A stretch of 9,805 bases of DNA from assembly GCA_016708955.1 (NCBI GenBank), contig JADJES010000009.1:1-9805 (forward strand), read 5' to 3'. A program made the position numbers and the translations under genes. Shown here piece after piece: positions 1 to 7,413 of the stretch; the stretch's first letter is position 1; each line of letters begins with the position of its first letter. The notes under the pieces are model-generated. The model worked only from the letters and a program-made list of their open reading frames with translations, was not told where the DNA came from and did no database searches. Origin of the DNA: Nitrosomonas sp. (lineage in GTDB: Bacteria; Pseudomonadota; Gammaproteobacteria; Burkholderiales; Nitrosomonadaceae).

Positions 1-1058
1 CCGCTCAAGGCTTGGCTGGCGCTAAGCTTGGTACGAGGCTTGGGAGCTGATAGTGCGCGCCGTCTGTTAAAGGAGTTCGGCTCTCCCGAAGCGATTTTTT
101 CTGCATCCCCGGTTCCCCGCCGATTGTCAAAGCAATGTAGCTGTTGAGGTTGGCCGGGGAATTGATGATGAACAACTTGTTCCTGTTTTGGCTTGGCTGG
201 AGGACAGCAATAACCACATTGTCACGCTAGCCGATAGTGACTACCCGCAAAATCTGCTGCATATTCCCGATCCTCTACTGCTTTTGCAGCGTCAAGGGCC
301 GCCCCGATTTGCTCAATCATCCTGCTCTGGCTATTGTCGGTAGCCGCATTCCACCCCGCAGGAAACCACAACGCCGAAGCTTTTTGCCAAATCGCTTAGT
401 GGCGCGGAACATGCATTATCAGGCATGACTCACGGTATTGACGCTGCCGCCCATCGTGCGCGCACTGCAAGACGGGGGGAGCAGCATTGCTGTTGTCGGC
501 ACAGGACTGGACAAGGTTTATCCTGCTGCCAACTGCGAGTTGGCTCACATGCTTGTCCAAAAAGCGCGCTTATTTCGGAGTTTCCCGCTTGACACAGCCA
601 CCATTAGGCCGGCAACTTTCGCGCCGCAATCGTTTAATTAGCGGTATGAGCACGGTTGCCTCATGCAGTGGAAGGCCGCCGCAAAGTTGTGCCTGGATTA
701 CTGCACGATTGGCACGGAGCAGGCAGGATGTATTTGCGACTTCCTGTTCCATTCACGCTCCCCATAGTAAAGGTTGTCATGCTTGATTAAACAGGTGCGA
801 AATTAATCGAGACATGTGCAAGTATGTATTCTGAAGAGTTGGCAACCTGTAATTGTCCCTTGGACAATCCAGACAATCAGGCGCCTGTCTCGCTCACTTT
901 TGAGCAACTTGGTTACGACCCGGTTGATACTGACACCCCTCTGTATCTGTTGCGGCTGATTTGTAGCCGAGCTATCCGCCATGCTGCTGACGCTTGAATT
1001 GATGGGCGCACTTCAGCGTGTTTTCGCCGTGGCGGCTTGTATCAACGAATTCACCTGA
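1..1058 (+). CDS. dprA: DNA-processing protein DprA (Smf), 5' end outside window, frameshifted as written
   Basis: DprA binds incoming single-stranded DNA in the cytoplasm and loads RecA during natural transformation. The window opens in its N-terminal SAM-like region (PLKAWLALSLVRGLG, then LLKEFGSPEAIF), so only about ten residues are missing upstream. The Rossmann-type core follows: HPALAIVGSR near 320-350, GMTHGIDAAAHRA near 425-460, IAVVGTGLDKVYP near 485-530, FPLDTA near 580, RNRLISGMS near 625-655 and WITARLA near 695. The C-terminal winged-helix part reads YDPVDTDT (about 915-940), MLLTLELMG (about 980-1010) and GGLYQR (about 1031-1048). At least eight frame changes are needed to join these blocks, so no long open frame exists. 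The stop is uncertain: TGA at 1056-1058 fits the downstream smg start best, while the frame as written runs to TAA at 1076-1078. It is the first gene of a probable dprA-smg-topA operon. The identity is secure; functional state cannot be judged. Confidence 0.93.
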
Positions 1059-1063
1059 ATATC

Positions 1064-1514
1064 ATGTCGAAATATTAATGCATCTTTTGAAAGCTATTTC
1101 TTGATGCCGGCAGTTATCCTGAGCCGGACAAATTGTCGCGCGCTTTGCCGCCGGTTTTGAGAGTGGAAATAGGTCGAAGCAACAACTTGGCTGTCCGCAT
1201 TGCATCAACGAAGATCCCGTTAATTATCCCGCCGCTATTGAATGCACCGGAATACGCTATTTTGCAGAGCTCGGAGCAACAGCGCACTGAAGTTCGCAGC
1301 GCGCCAGTTCTTGCTGTTCTCGGAACAACAACGCACAAGATTTGCCAGAACGCGAAATGACCATTGATCGGGCCATGTACCGCAACACGAGAACCTCGGG
1401 CGGATAAGCCGGGAAACGATGATGCTGATGGTGCTATGGAACCGCCATCAAGACCTCGATGCGCTGTTGATCGAGGAATTGCTCAACACACTGCATTCCA
1501 CGCAATTAGATTAA
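1064..1514 (+). CDS. smg: Smg family protein (DUF494), frameshifted as written
   Basis: Smg is a conserved proteobacterial protein of about 150 residues with no firmly known biochemical role, usually found beside dprA and topA. The blocks seen, in order, are FESYF then DAGSYPEPDKLSRAL (about 1089-1145), AAIECTGIRYFAELG (about 1230-1275), RQFLLF followed by SEQQRT (about 1300-1335), and MMLMVLWNRHQDLDALLIEE then LLNTLHSTQLD, ending at TAA 1512-1514. The extent is close to the family length. I place the start at ATG 1064 because restoring one base after it gives MFEILMHLFESYF, a typical family start; the alternative ATG at 1079 would drop those residues. No clear Shine-Dalgarno is visible, consistent with translational coupling to dprA, whose end lies within a few bases. 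Several single-base frameshifts break the frame. Identity is strong; function remains unknown. Confidence 0.88.
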
Positions 1515-1522
1515 ACTCACGC

Positions 1523-3360
1523 ATGGCAACCAACCCTGATCTGATCGTCGAACCCCGGCAAACGCCAAAACCTCAAAAACTTTCTGGGCAAGGATTTCGA
1601 TGTCCTTGCTTCATATGGCCATGTACGCGATCTGATACCCAAACCGGCGCAGTTGATCCAGACAATGAGTCTTGCCATGCGGTACGAAACCATCGCACGC
1701 AACAGTAAACATGGGAGGCACCGCCAAGGCAGCAGCTCAGGCCGACAACATTCTGCCGGCGCCAGACCCGATCGCGAAGGAGAGGCAATTGCTTGGCATA
1801 TTTCCCGAGCTGTTGAAAGGAAAGCGCGCATTGAAAAGCAAGAAATGCAGCGTTGTATTTTACGTGAGATTGCCTCAGTCTACAGTTCGTGAAGCGGTCG
1901 CTCATCTCGCGAGATATCTATGCCGCTGGTAAATGCGCAACAGGCTCGGCGCGCACTTGATTACTTGGTTGGCTTTAATCTTTCGCCCTTGTTGTGGCGC
2001 AAGATTCGTCCTGGATTGTCGGCAGGAAGGGTGCAAAGTCCTGCACTGCGGCTAATTGTCGAGCGAGAACTGGAAATTGAAGCGTTCAATAGTAATGAAT
2101 ATTGGACTGTACATCTTGATAGCAACAAGAACCATCAACCATTTACTGCCAGATTGTTTCAATACCAAGGCAAGAAATTGGAGCAGCTCAGTATTGGCAG
2201 TTTATATACGGAAGGTGTCGATGATGCCGTCGAAGAAGAGGGGGGAAGCTTGCCACCACTGTCTGAAGGCGATGTCTTGCCGGTTGATAATTTATACGGT
2301 GAGCAGCATTTTACTCAGCCTCCACCTCGGTTTTCAGAGGCCAGCCTGGTTAAGGCCTTGGAAGAACATGGGATTGGCCGCCCATCTACCTACGCCACCA
2401 TTATCTCTACGTTGCAAGCCCGTGAATATGCTCTCCTAGACAAAAAACGCTTTGTGCCCACGGACGTTGGGCGAGTGGTTACTCGCTTCTTGACTGAACA
2501 TTTCACTCGCTATGTAGATTATGGTTTTTGTGCTGCACTTTGAAGATGAGTTGATGAAGTGTCTGACGGAAAGCGAGATTGGATTGTACCCGATGAGTTC
2601 TGGAAAGTTTTTCCGCGCTTGTTAACGATAAACCAACATTGATCGCCCCGTGGAATTACTTGACGAGGCTTGTCCGGACTGTGGCATAACCACTACAAGA
2701 AACTTAGCCGTTATGGTAGTTTTATAAGTTGCACCAATTATCCGGAATGCAGTATAAGCGGGATCACCGGGGGAATCACCAGATGATGCCCTCTGCCCGC
2801 GTGATGCTTGGCCTGCACCCGGGAAATGGATTTGCCGTACTTCTGTTACGCGGTCCGTACTGCCACCATGTGTACAACTCGGTGAAGCTGAAAAGAAGAA
2901 AAACCAAACCCAAGAGGGTTTCTTGGCCCAAAGAAATGCCGATTGAACAGGCTGATTTATCCAGCGCACAAAATTGCTATCGCTTCCACGTGAACTTGGC
3001 CTGAATCCCAATCTGGCAAGAAGGTGTTGTCAATATTGGCCGCTTCGGTGGTCCTTATATCGGCCGCGACGGCAAATTCAATCCATTCCGCGCACCGATA
3101 ATATTTTCGATATGCAGTTGATCGTGCGCGATCTGCTGGCAAGCGCGCGACAACTGCTCATTGCGCTTCGCACACACGGCAGCCATCCGGATGATAATGC
3201 CCCTGTAAATGTGCACGCGTGTCGTTATGTGTGGTCCTGTGTGCGTCACGGCAAGATCATGCGACCCTGCCAGGGCGTATTCCAGCCATCACCCTGGAAG
3301 ATGGGTCTTATCTAGTTGCCGCCAAACAAGGCGCAAAAACTGGAAAATAAAGACCGTTAA
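1523..3360 (+). CDS. topA: DNA topoisomerase I (TopA), frameshifted and lacking the active-site region
   Basis: Type IA topoisomerase that relaxes negative supercoils. ATG 1523 starts MATN, followed by a VE(S)PAKAKT-like segment and SYGHVRDLIPK-like wording, the usual TopA N-terminus. The Toprim acidic motif PDREGEAIAWHIS is at about 1767-1807 and LRPGLSAGRVQS-like residues at about 2005-2040. Codons 1920-2543 are open and contain RFSEASLVKALEEHGIGRP and STYATIIS. However, the text passes directly from LEQLSIGS to LYTEGVDDA at about 2199-2210, so roughly 200 residues that should hold the catalytic tyrosine (GxITYMRTDS segment) are absent. Downstream are a zinc ribbon (C-x2-C at 2671-2682, C-x5-C at 2730-2750), LHPGNGFAVLLLRGPY and NIGRFGPYIGRDGKF repeats, and VHAGRYG-like wording. 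Extent is about 612 codons against about 850 for the family. The end is TAA 3358-3360 (LENKDR) or 3348-3350 in another frame. Many further small frameshifts are present. Confidence 0.93.
2199..2210 (+). other. In-frame deletion junction inside topA
   Basis: The open frame joins the domain I/II wording (QYQGKKLEQLSIGS) directly to wording that in other TopA proteins lies about 200 residues later (YTEGVDDAVEEE, then QHFTQPPPRFSEASL). The catalytic-tyrosine segment is missing between them. Frame is kept across the join and no insertion sequence or long repeat is visible at it. I base the expected spacing on recalled E. coli TopA (about 865 residues). Whether it is a real deletion or an assembly collapse cannot be told from the sequence. 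Confidence 0.75.
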
Positions 3361-3397
3361 AAATCTGCAAATAGGTTGTTGAAAAAAAGAAGCTAAA

Positions 3398-3416
3398 ACC
3401 AAACCTAGGCGTTGGT
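3398..3416 (-). terminator. Possible weak terminator reading leftwards (original gyrB end?)
   Basis: ACCAA (3398-3402) and TTGGT (3412-3416) can pair with a nine-base loop containing CCTAGG. On the - strand the hairpin is followed by TTTTAGCTTCTTTTTTT, a T-rich tract. Before the IS inserted, this would have been about 110 bases past the gyrB stop. The five-base stem is weak, so this is only a candidate. Confidence 0.25.
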
Positions 3417-3471
3417 AAAAAAGAAAATAACTGTATAAATTGTAGTGGTTCAGACGTCTTGCATCACAGGT

Positions 3472-3483
3472 AAGTGGCCACTT
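3472..3483. repeat. Short palindrome AAGTGGCCACTT in the topA-IS gap
   Basis: A 12-base perfect palindrome followed by TTT on the + strand; TAAGTG (3471-3476) can alternatively pair with CACTTA (3487-3492). It lies about 110 bases past topA. It might act as a weak topA terminator, but neither pairing gives a convincing stem, loop and T-tract, so its role is open. Confidence 0.3.
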
Positions 3484-3504
3484 TTTCACTTATTGAGAAA
3501 AATG

Positions 3505-3508
3505 TCAC
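3505..3508. repeat. Target-site duplication TCAC, left copy
   Basis: TCAC immediately precedes the outer left inverted repeat at 3509 and recurs directly after the right inverted repeat at 5174-5177. A 4-bp duplication is what IS407-type IS3 elements make, and it fixes the outer boundaries of the insertion. Confidence 0.88.
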
Positions 3509-3521
3509 TGTAAACCTCCCC
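3509..3521 (+). repeat. Terminal inverted repeat, left end of partial IS copy
   Basis: TGTAAACCTCCCC, a 13-base perfect inverted match to GGGGAGGTTTACA at 5161-5173. Looser similarity continues inward. It starts with TG as IS3-family ends do. Confidence 0.9.
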
Positions 3522-3988
3522 TAAAATCGGTCCATGCATGAATAGAGTTCTTCGGGCAAACTAACCGCCCAGGAGGACGAAGATGCGCAAGAGCAGATTT
3601 AGCGAGACCCAAATTATCGGGATATTGAAATCGGTAGAGGCAGGTCGACTGGTCAAGGAAGTCTGTCGAGCATGGCATCAGCGACGCAACCTACTACCAG
3701 TGGAAGTCGAAGTACGGCGGCATGGAAGCATCAGACATCAAGCGACTGCGAGAACTGGAAGACGAGAACCGCAAACTCAAGCTGATGGTGGCGGATCTGA
3801 GTTTGGAGAACCATGCCATCAAGGAAGTCTTCGGTTTAAAGCGTTAAGCCCCGACGAGAAACGGAGGCAGCAGGACAGTTGCGGGCAACATGGCTTGAGT
3901 CAGCGCGGCGCCGCCTGCAAGGCGCTGGGGTTATCGAGGTCGGTCTATGCCTATCGCCCCGATCACAGCGCAGACAATGAAATCATTG
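3509..3988 (+). mobile_element. Partial IS3-family copy (left 480 bp only), tandem with the full copy
   Basis: This segment repeats the left 471 bases of the complete element (3989-4459): inverted repeat, leader, ribosome site, orfA and the first part of orfB. The first 87 bases are identical; beyond that about fifteen small differences occur, mostly one- to three-base indels. It stops abruptly after AATGAAATCATTG and the next base is the first base of the full copy. No target duplication lies at the internal join, and the missing right part is nowhere in the window. It looks like a tandem partial duplication made after a single insertion, or an assembly artefact. Confidence 0.88.
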
Positions 3989-3993
3989 TGTAA
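3583..3993 (+). pseudogene. IS3 transposase OrfA plus truncated start of OrfB (partial copy)
   Basis: ATG 3583 sits six bases after AGGAGGA (3571-3577), a strong ribosome site. The start MRKSRFSETQIIGILK is a typical IS3-family OrfA helix-turn-helix beginning. The OrfA frame is lost near 3670, then resumes with DATYYQW and YGGMEASDIKRLRELEDENR-type coiled-coil wording (about 3685-3775) and LENHAIKEVFGLKR, ending at TAA 3845-3847. The OrfB beginning (ALSPDEKR, KALGLSRSVYAYRP, DNEII) follows. The frame is cut by the tandem join: its stop codon TAA (3991-3993) comes from the inverted repeat of the next copy. It contains no catalytic domain and cannot make a transposase on its own. Confidence 0.85.
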
Positions 3994-4001
3994 ACCTCCC
4001 C
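3989..4001 (+). repeat. Terminal inverted repeat, left end of full IS copy
   Basis: Second occurrence of TGTAAACCTCCCC, again followed by the same leader. It lies directly against the end of the partial copy without any spacer or target duplication. Confidence 0.9.
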
Positions 4002-4062
4002 TAAAATCGGTCCATGCATGAATAGAGTTCTTCGGGCAAACTAACCGCCCAGGAGGACGAAG

Positions 4063-4321
4063 ATGCGCAAGAGCAGTTTAGCGAGACCCAAATTATCGGG
4101 ATATTGAAATCGGTAGAGCAGGTCGACTGGTCGGGGATGTCTGTCGTGAGCATGGCATCACGACGCAACCTACCAGTGGAAGTCGAAGTACGGCGGCATG
4201 GAAGCATCAGACATCAGCGACTGCGAGAGCTGGAAGACGAGAACCGCAAACTCCGGCTGATGGTGGCGATCCGAGTTTGGAGAACCATGCCATCAAGGAA
4301 GTCTTCGGTTTAAAGCGTTAA
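4063..4321 (+). CDS. IS3-family transposase OrfA (full copy), frameshifted as written
   Basis: DNA-binding subunit of the transposase. ATG 4063 follows AGGAGGA with six-base spacing. The start MRKSRFSETQI is broken at once by a missing A (AGCAGTTTAG against AGCAGATTTAG in the partial copy). The blocks VCREHGI-like (about 4140-4160), RRHGSIRH/YGGMEAS-type wording and LEDENRKL follow, then SLENHAIKEVFGLKR, with TAA at 4319-4321. The expected product is about 87 residues, helix-turn-helix followed by a leucine-rich coiled coil. Combining this copy with the partial copy restores the whole frame, since they carry different errors. In this family a -1 ribosomal shift normally fuses OrfA to OrfB; I did not identify the slip site with confidence. 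Confidence 0.85.
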
Positions 4322-5157
4322 GCCCCGACGAGAAACGGGAGCAGCAGGACAGTTGCAGCAACATGGCTTGAGGTCCGCGCGGCGCCTGCAAGGGCTGGGG
4401 TTATCGAGGTCGGTCTATGCCTATCGCCCCGATCACCGGCGCAGACAATGAAATCATTGCTGTCCCGCAAGAACTGGCAGAACGTTTCCCGGAGCGGGGC
4501 TTTGATAAGTATTTCAAAAGTGATTCGTCGGCGTGGTCTGATCTGGAATCACAAACGGGTGTATCGCGTTTACTGCGCGTTGAATCTGAATCGGCGCAGG
4601 ATAGGCAAGAAGCGACTGCCACCGCGTATGCCGGCACGCTGGCTGCCGGGGCGGATGAACAAGAGTTGGTCGATGGACTTTATGAGGCGATGCGCTGTGG
4701 TACGGCAGACGGTTTCGCACCTTCAACGTGGTGGACGACTTCAATCGCGAGATACTGGCCATCGAGATTGATCTGAATCTACCCGCAGCACGGGTGATCC
4801 GAGTGTTGGAGCGGATTGTGGCCTGGCGCGGCTATCCGGACAAGCTGCGTATGGATAACGGTCCGGAATTGCGACTGCACTGGGTGATTGGGCACAGCAG
4901 CAGCGCAATGTTGAGCTGGAGTTCATTGAACCTGGGCGACCAATGCAGAACGGATTCATCGAACGGTTCAACCGCAGTTACCGGGAAGGCGTGCTGGATA
5001 TGTATGTCTTTAGGACGCTGGAAGAAGTCCGTGAACGAACAGAGGTATGGAAGAACGATTACAACGAAGAATTACCGCACGATGCACTCTAGATCTGACA
5101 CCCGTCGAGTACAGAGTGCTACACCCACCCGAAACCTCTAGTTATGGGTGGCACTGA
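4322..5157 (+). CDS. IS3-family transposase OrfB, DDE integrase (full copy), frameshifted as written
   Basis: Catalytic subunit that cuts and joins IS ends. Blocks in order: KALGLSRSVYAYRP (about 4385-4430), ELAERFPERGFDKYFK (about 4470-4517), RRRGLIWNHKRVYRVY then LNLNRRRIGKKRLPP (about 4525-4625), and the integrase core. The three catalytic residues are visible: D in SMDF (4676-4678), D in RMDNGPE (4854-4856) and E in NGFIERFNRSYR (4961-4963). The last two are 107 bases apart, one base short of the 35-residue spacing of the family, which points to a single lost base. The C-terminal end reads VEYRVLHPPETSSYGWH, stopping at TGA 5155-5157, 16 bases inside the element. The start is not fixed because OrfB is normally made by frameshifting from OrfA. 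About five frame changes are present. Confidence 0.88.
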
Positions 5158-5160
5158 TTC

Positions 5161-5173
5161 GGGGAGGTTTACA
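5161..5173 (-). repeat. Terminal inverted repeat, right end of IS
   Basis: GGGGAGGTTTACA is the perfect inverted complement of both left ends at 3509 and 3989. Its last base is followed directly by the TCAC duplication. Confidence 0.92.
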
Positions 5174-5177
5174 TCAC
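5174..5177. repeat. Target-site duplication TCAC, right copy
   Basis: Matches TCAC at 3505-3508 on the far side of the tandem IS pair. It marks the original insertion point, 29 bases past the gyrB stop codon. Confidence 0.88.
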
Positions 5178-5205
5178 CTTTTCTGAGAACCTACAAAAAT
5201 ACAAA

Positions 5206-7364
5206 TTACACGTCCAGGTTTTTCACGCCGAGTGCATTTTGCTCAATGAATGCTTGGCGCGGCTCAACGACATCGCCCATCAGTGTCGTAAATATCTCAT
5301 CGGCGGAAATTGCATCTTCAACACGTACGCGTAGCAAGATGCGGTTTTTTACATCCATTGTGGTTTTCCCACAATTGCTCTGGATTCATTTCCACCCGGG
5401 CCTTTATAACGCTTGTTTAGGCAAAAACGCAACTCTCCCATTTCATCAGTTTCGACGACAACCTTGATATTGCCCCCACAGGCATCTTCAAGCAATTTGG
5501 CACCGCTTTGCGCCAAGCTTTCGTTATCCAATGACAAGGCGGGTAAAGTCAGTAGCGCATGGCTGGCTTCTGGTGCGGTGAAGTGGGACAGCCGATCAAT
5601 TACAGCCTCTGCAATAAAATACCTGTGGCAATTTCTTCCAGCGCATCAGTCTGAATCGGATTGGCATCAACCGATGGGTATAACACCGCATTTTTCAACC
5701 CGGAATTGAGCATATATGTTTTCATCTCTTGTGTCATCCTTGAGATAGCGCTCTTCCTTGCCTTGTTTGATTTTGTATAGCGGAGGTTAGTGCAATGTAA
5801 ATGTGGCCGCGCTCAACTAATTCCGGCATTTGACGATAGAAAAAGTCAGGAGGAGCGTGCGTATATGTGAACCATCTACATCTGCGTCGGTCATGATGAT
5901 GATTCGATGATAACGCAGCTTGTCCGCGTTATATTCGTCCTTGCCAATACCGGTTCCCAGCACTGTAATCAGTGTTGCAATTTCCTGTGATGCAATCAAC
6001 TTTTCAAAACGGGCTTTTTCAACATTCAGAATCTTCCCTTTAAGGGGTAATATTGCCTGAAATTTTCGGTCGCGCCCTGTTTGGCCGACCCCCCCGCTGA
6101 GTCTCCTTCAACCAAATACAGCTCCGACAGGGCGGGGTCTTTTTCTTGGCAATCCGCCAATTTTCCAGGCAGCCCGATACCGTCCAAAATGCGCGTCAGT
6201 TCGCGTGCTTTCGGGCAGCTTCGCGAGCTCGGGCAGCATCAATGATTTTATTAACTATAATTTTGCATCATTTGGTTTCCAGCAAAAATGCGCACCTGTT
6301 GACCAATCAGATCTCACAATCACTGGGCGAACCTCAGATGACACCAACTTATCCTTGGTTTGGGATGAAAACTTTGGATCGGGTAGCTTTACTGATAATA
6401 CGGCTGTCAAACCTTCACGCATATCATCACCGGCGGTGTCTACTTATTGCTTTTTTGCTAGCTGTTCCGCTTCAATATAATTATTTAAGGGTGCGGTCAT
6501 CGCGGTACGCAAAGCGGTTAAATGCGTACCACCATCTCGCTGTGGAATATTATTAGTAAAACATTGCACAGTTTCCTGATAAGAATCATTCCATTGCATC
6601 GCAATTTTCTGCAGTAATTCCATCCTTTTCACCGATTGCATGGCGAAGACCGTTGGGTGTAAGTGCCGATTTATTTCGGTTCATATACTCCAACAAAGCC
6701 CCGGAATACCTCCGGCGAATGCAAAATTCTCTTCCTTTGCCGGTACGATGATCAATTAGCGCAACTTTTACTCCGTTGTTTAAAAAAGAAAGTTCTCGCA
6801 AACGTTTTGCTAGGATATCAAAATGAAACTCAATTAGACCAAATGTCTCTTTAGCGGAAGAAAGTGTACAACATTGCCTTTTTGGTTGACGCCCCAATTA
6901 CTTTAAGTGGTGCAACCGGTTCTCCATGATGAAATTCCATGAAGTATTCTTTTCTTCACGGTGAATGGTTAGTTTCAGCCACTCTGACAGCGCATTAACT
7001 ACAGAGACGCCCACACCATGTAAGCCGCCTGATACCTTATATATGAGTTGTTATCAAATTTTCCTCCAGCGTGCAGGATTGTCATGATAACTTCAGCGGC
7101 GGAGCGCCCTTCTTCTTTATGGATGTCTGTTGGTATCCCTCGCCCATTATCAGCAGCACTAATTGAATTATCCGCATGAATTATCACATTTATTCATTGC
7201 CATATCCAGCAAGCGCCTCGTCTATAGCGTAATCAACTGCCTCAAACACCATATGATGTAATCCAGTACCGTCATTGGTATCACCGATATACATCCCAGG
7301 GCGCTTGCGGACCTGCCTCTAGTCCTTTAAGTACCTTAATGCTACTAGAATTGTATTCACTCAT
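5206..7364 (-). CDS. gyrB: DNA gyrase subunit B (GyrB), frameshifted and with an internal loss
   Basis: ATP-hydrolysing subunit of gyrase, which with GyrA introduces negative supercoils. ATG at 7364 (MSEYNSSSIKVLKGLEA) lies eight bases after AGGA (7373-7376). In order: RKRPGMYIGDTNDGTGLHHM, GHKL ATPase wording DNGRGIPTDIHKEEG and ILHAGGKFDNNSY (about 7050-7160), HGVGVSVVNALSEWLKL, ILAKRLRELSFLNNGVKVAL, CFTNNIPQRDGGTHL, then the Toprim part with YLVEGDSAGGSAKQGR (about 6080-6130), LPLKGKILNVEKARF and IIIMTDADVDGSHIRTLLL (about 5850-5915). A C-terminal insert follows (RLSHFTAPEASHALLTL, DACGGNIKVVVETDEMGELR). The end is EPRQAFIEQNALGVKNLDV, stop at 5206-5208. About 80 residues are missing at about 5401-5418, just before YKGLGEMNP. 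The extent is about 720 codons against about 800. The ATPase and Toprim motifs remain readable despite many frameshifts. It lies downstream of dnaN in a probable dnaA-dnaN-gyrB string. Confidence 0.95.
5401..5418 (-). other. In-frame deletion junction inside gyrB
   Basis: On the - strand the text runs from GELRFCLNKRY straight into YKG(L)GEMNPEQLWETTMD. In related GyrB proteins about 75-80 residues lie between these blocks, including the stretch that ends in LSIQRYKGLGEMN. Codons CGT TAT (RY) may occur at both sides of the lost segment (NKRYHG-like and QRYKG), suggesting loss between very short repeats; the upstream copy is inferred from homologues and cannot be seen here. Frame is kept at the join, apart from small indels just after it. 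Confidence 0.65.
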
Positions 7365-7388
7365 TATTATTTTCCTAGGGTTTGCTTT

Positions 7389-7404
7389 TGTTTCACGTGA
7401 AACC
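7389..7404. promoter_or_regulatory. parS centromere site (ParB binding)
   Basis: TGTTTCACGTGAAACC matches the bacterial parS consensus TGTTTCACGTGAAACA at 15 of 16 positions, and its central 14 bases form a perfect palindrome. ParB loads at such sites for chromosome segregation, and they cluster near the origin. It lies in the 49-base dnaN-gyrB gap, 24 bases upstream of the gyrB ATG, so bound ParB could also affect gyrB transcription (inference). Confidence 0.85.
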
Positions 7405-7413
7405 GTGTTTTAA

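Larger units (their letters stand above)
3989..5173 (+). mobile_element. Complete IS3-family element, IS407-like group (about 1.19 kb)
   Basis: Bounded by 13-base inverted repeats TGTAAACCTCCCC / GGGGAGGTTTACA, with TCAC on the outer flanks of the whole IS region. It holds the two overlapping frames of the family: orfA (helix-turn-helix and coiled coil) and orfB (DDE integrase). The 4-bp duplication, the orfA wording and the length of about 1.2 kb fit the IS407 group. It sits 32 bases beyond the gyrB stop, in the gap between convergent topA and gyrB, so it interrupts no gene. Both frames carry small indels. The group assignment is from recalled family traits, not a database search. Confidence 0.92.

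Noticed and set aside
1364..1905. Several overlapping open frames on both strands across the smg-topA boundary
   Set aside because: They arise because frameshifts in smg and topA open other frames; the conserved wording is split among the + frames only.
2622..3011. 129-codon open frame on the - strand
   Set aside because: It lies opposite the TopA zinc-ribbon and C-terminal repeats, which are clearly recognisable on the + strand; its own wording matches no family I know.
3509..3988. Composite transposon or CRISPR-like repeat array
   Set aside because: There are only two copies, the unit is an IS left end with transposase code, there is no cargo between copies and no spacer structure.
3583..3993. 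A 136-codon open frame starting MRKSRFSETQ as an intact transposase
   Set aside because: It leaves the OrfA frame after about 30 codons, re-enters others by frameshift, and ends with a stop supplied by the next IS copy. It has no DDE domain.
6089..6096. Run of C near 6090 as a phase-variation tract
   Set aside because: It falls in the GyrB EGDSAGGS codons and is most simply an extra base in a homopolymer, like the other indels here; phase variation of an essential gene is implausible.
6146..6556. 136-codon open frame on the + strand
   Set aside because: It is antisense to the GyrB region around the FTNNIPQRDGGTH and Toprim blocks.
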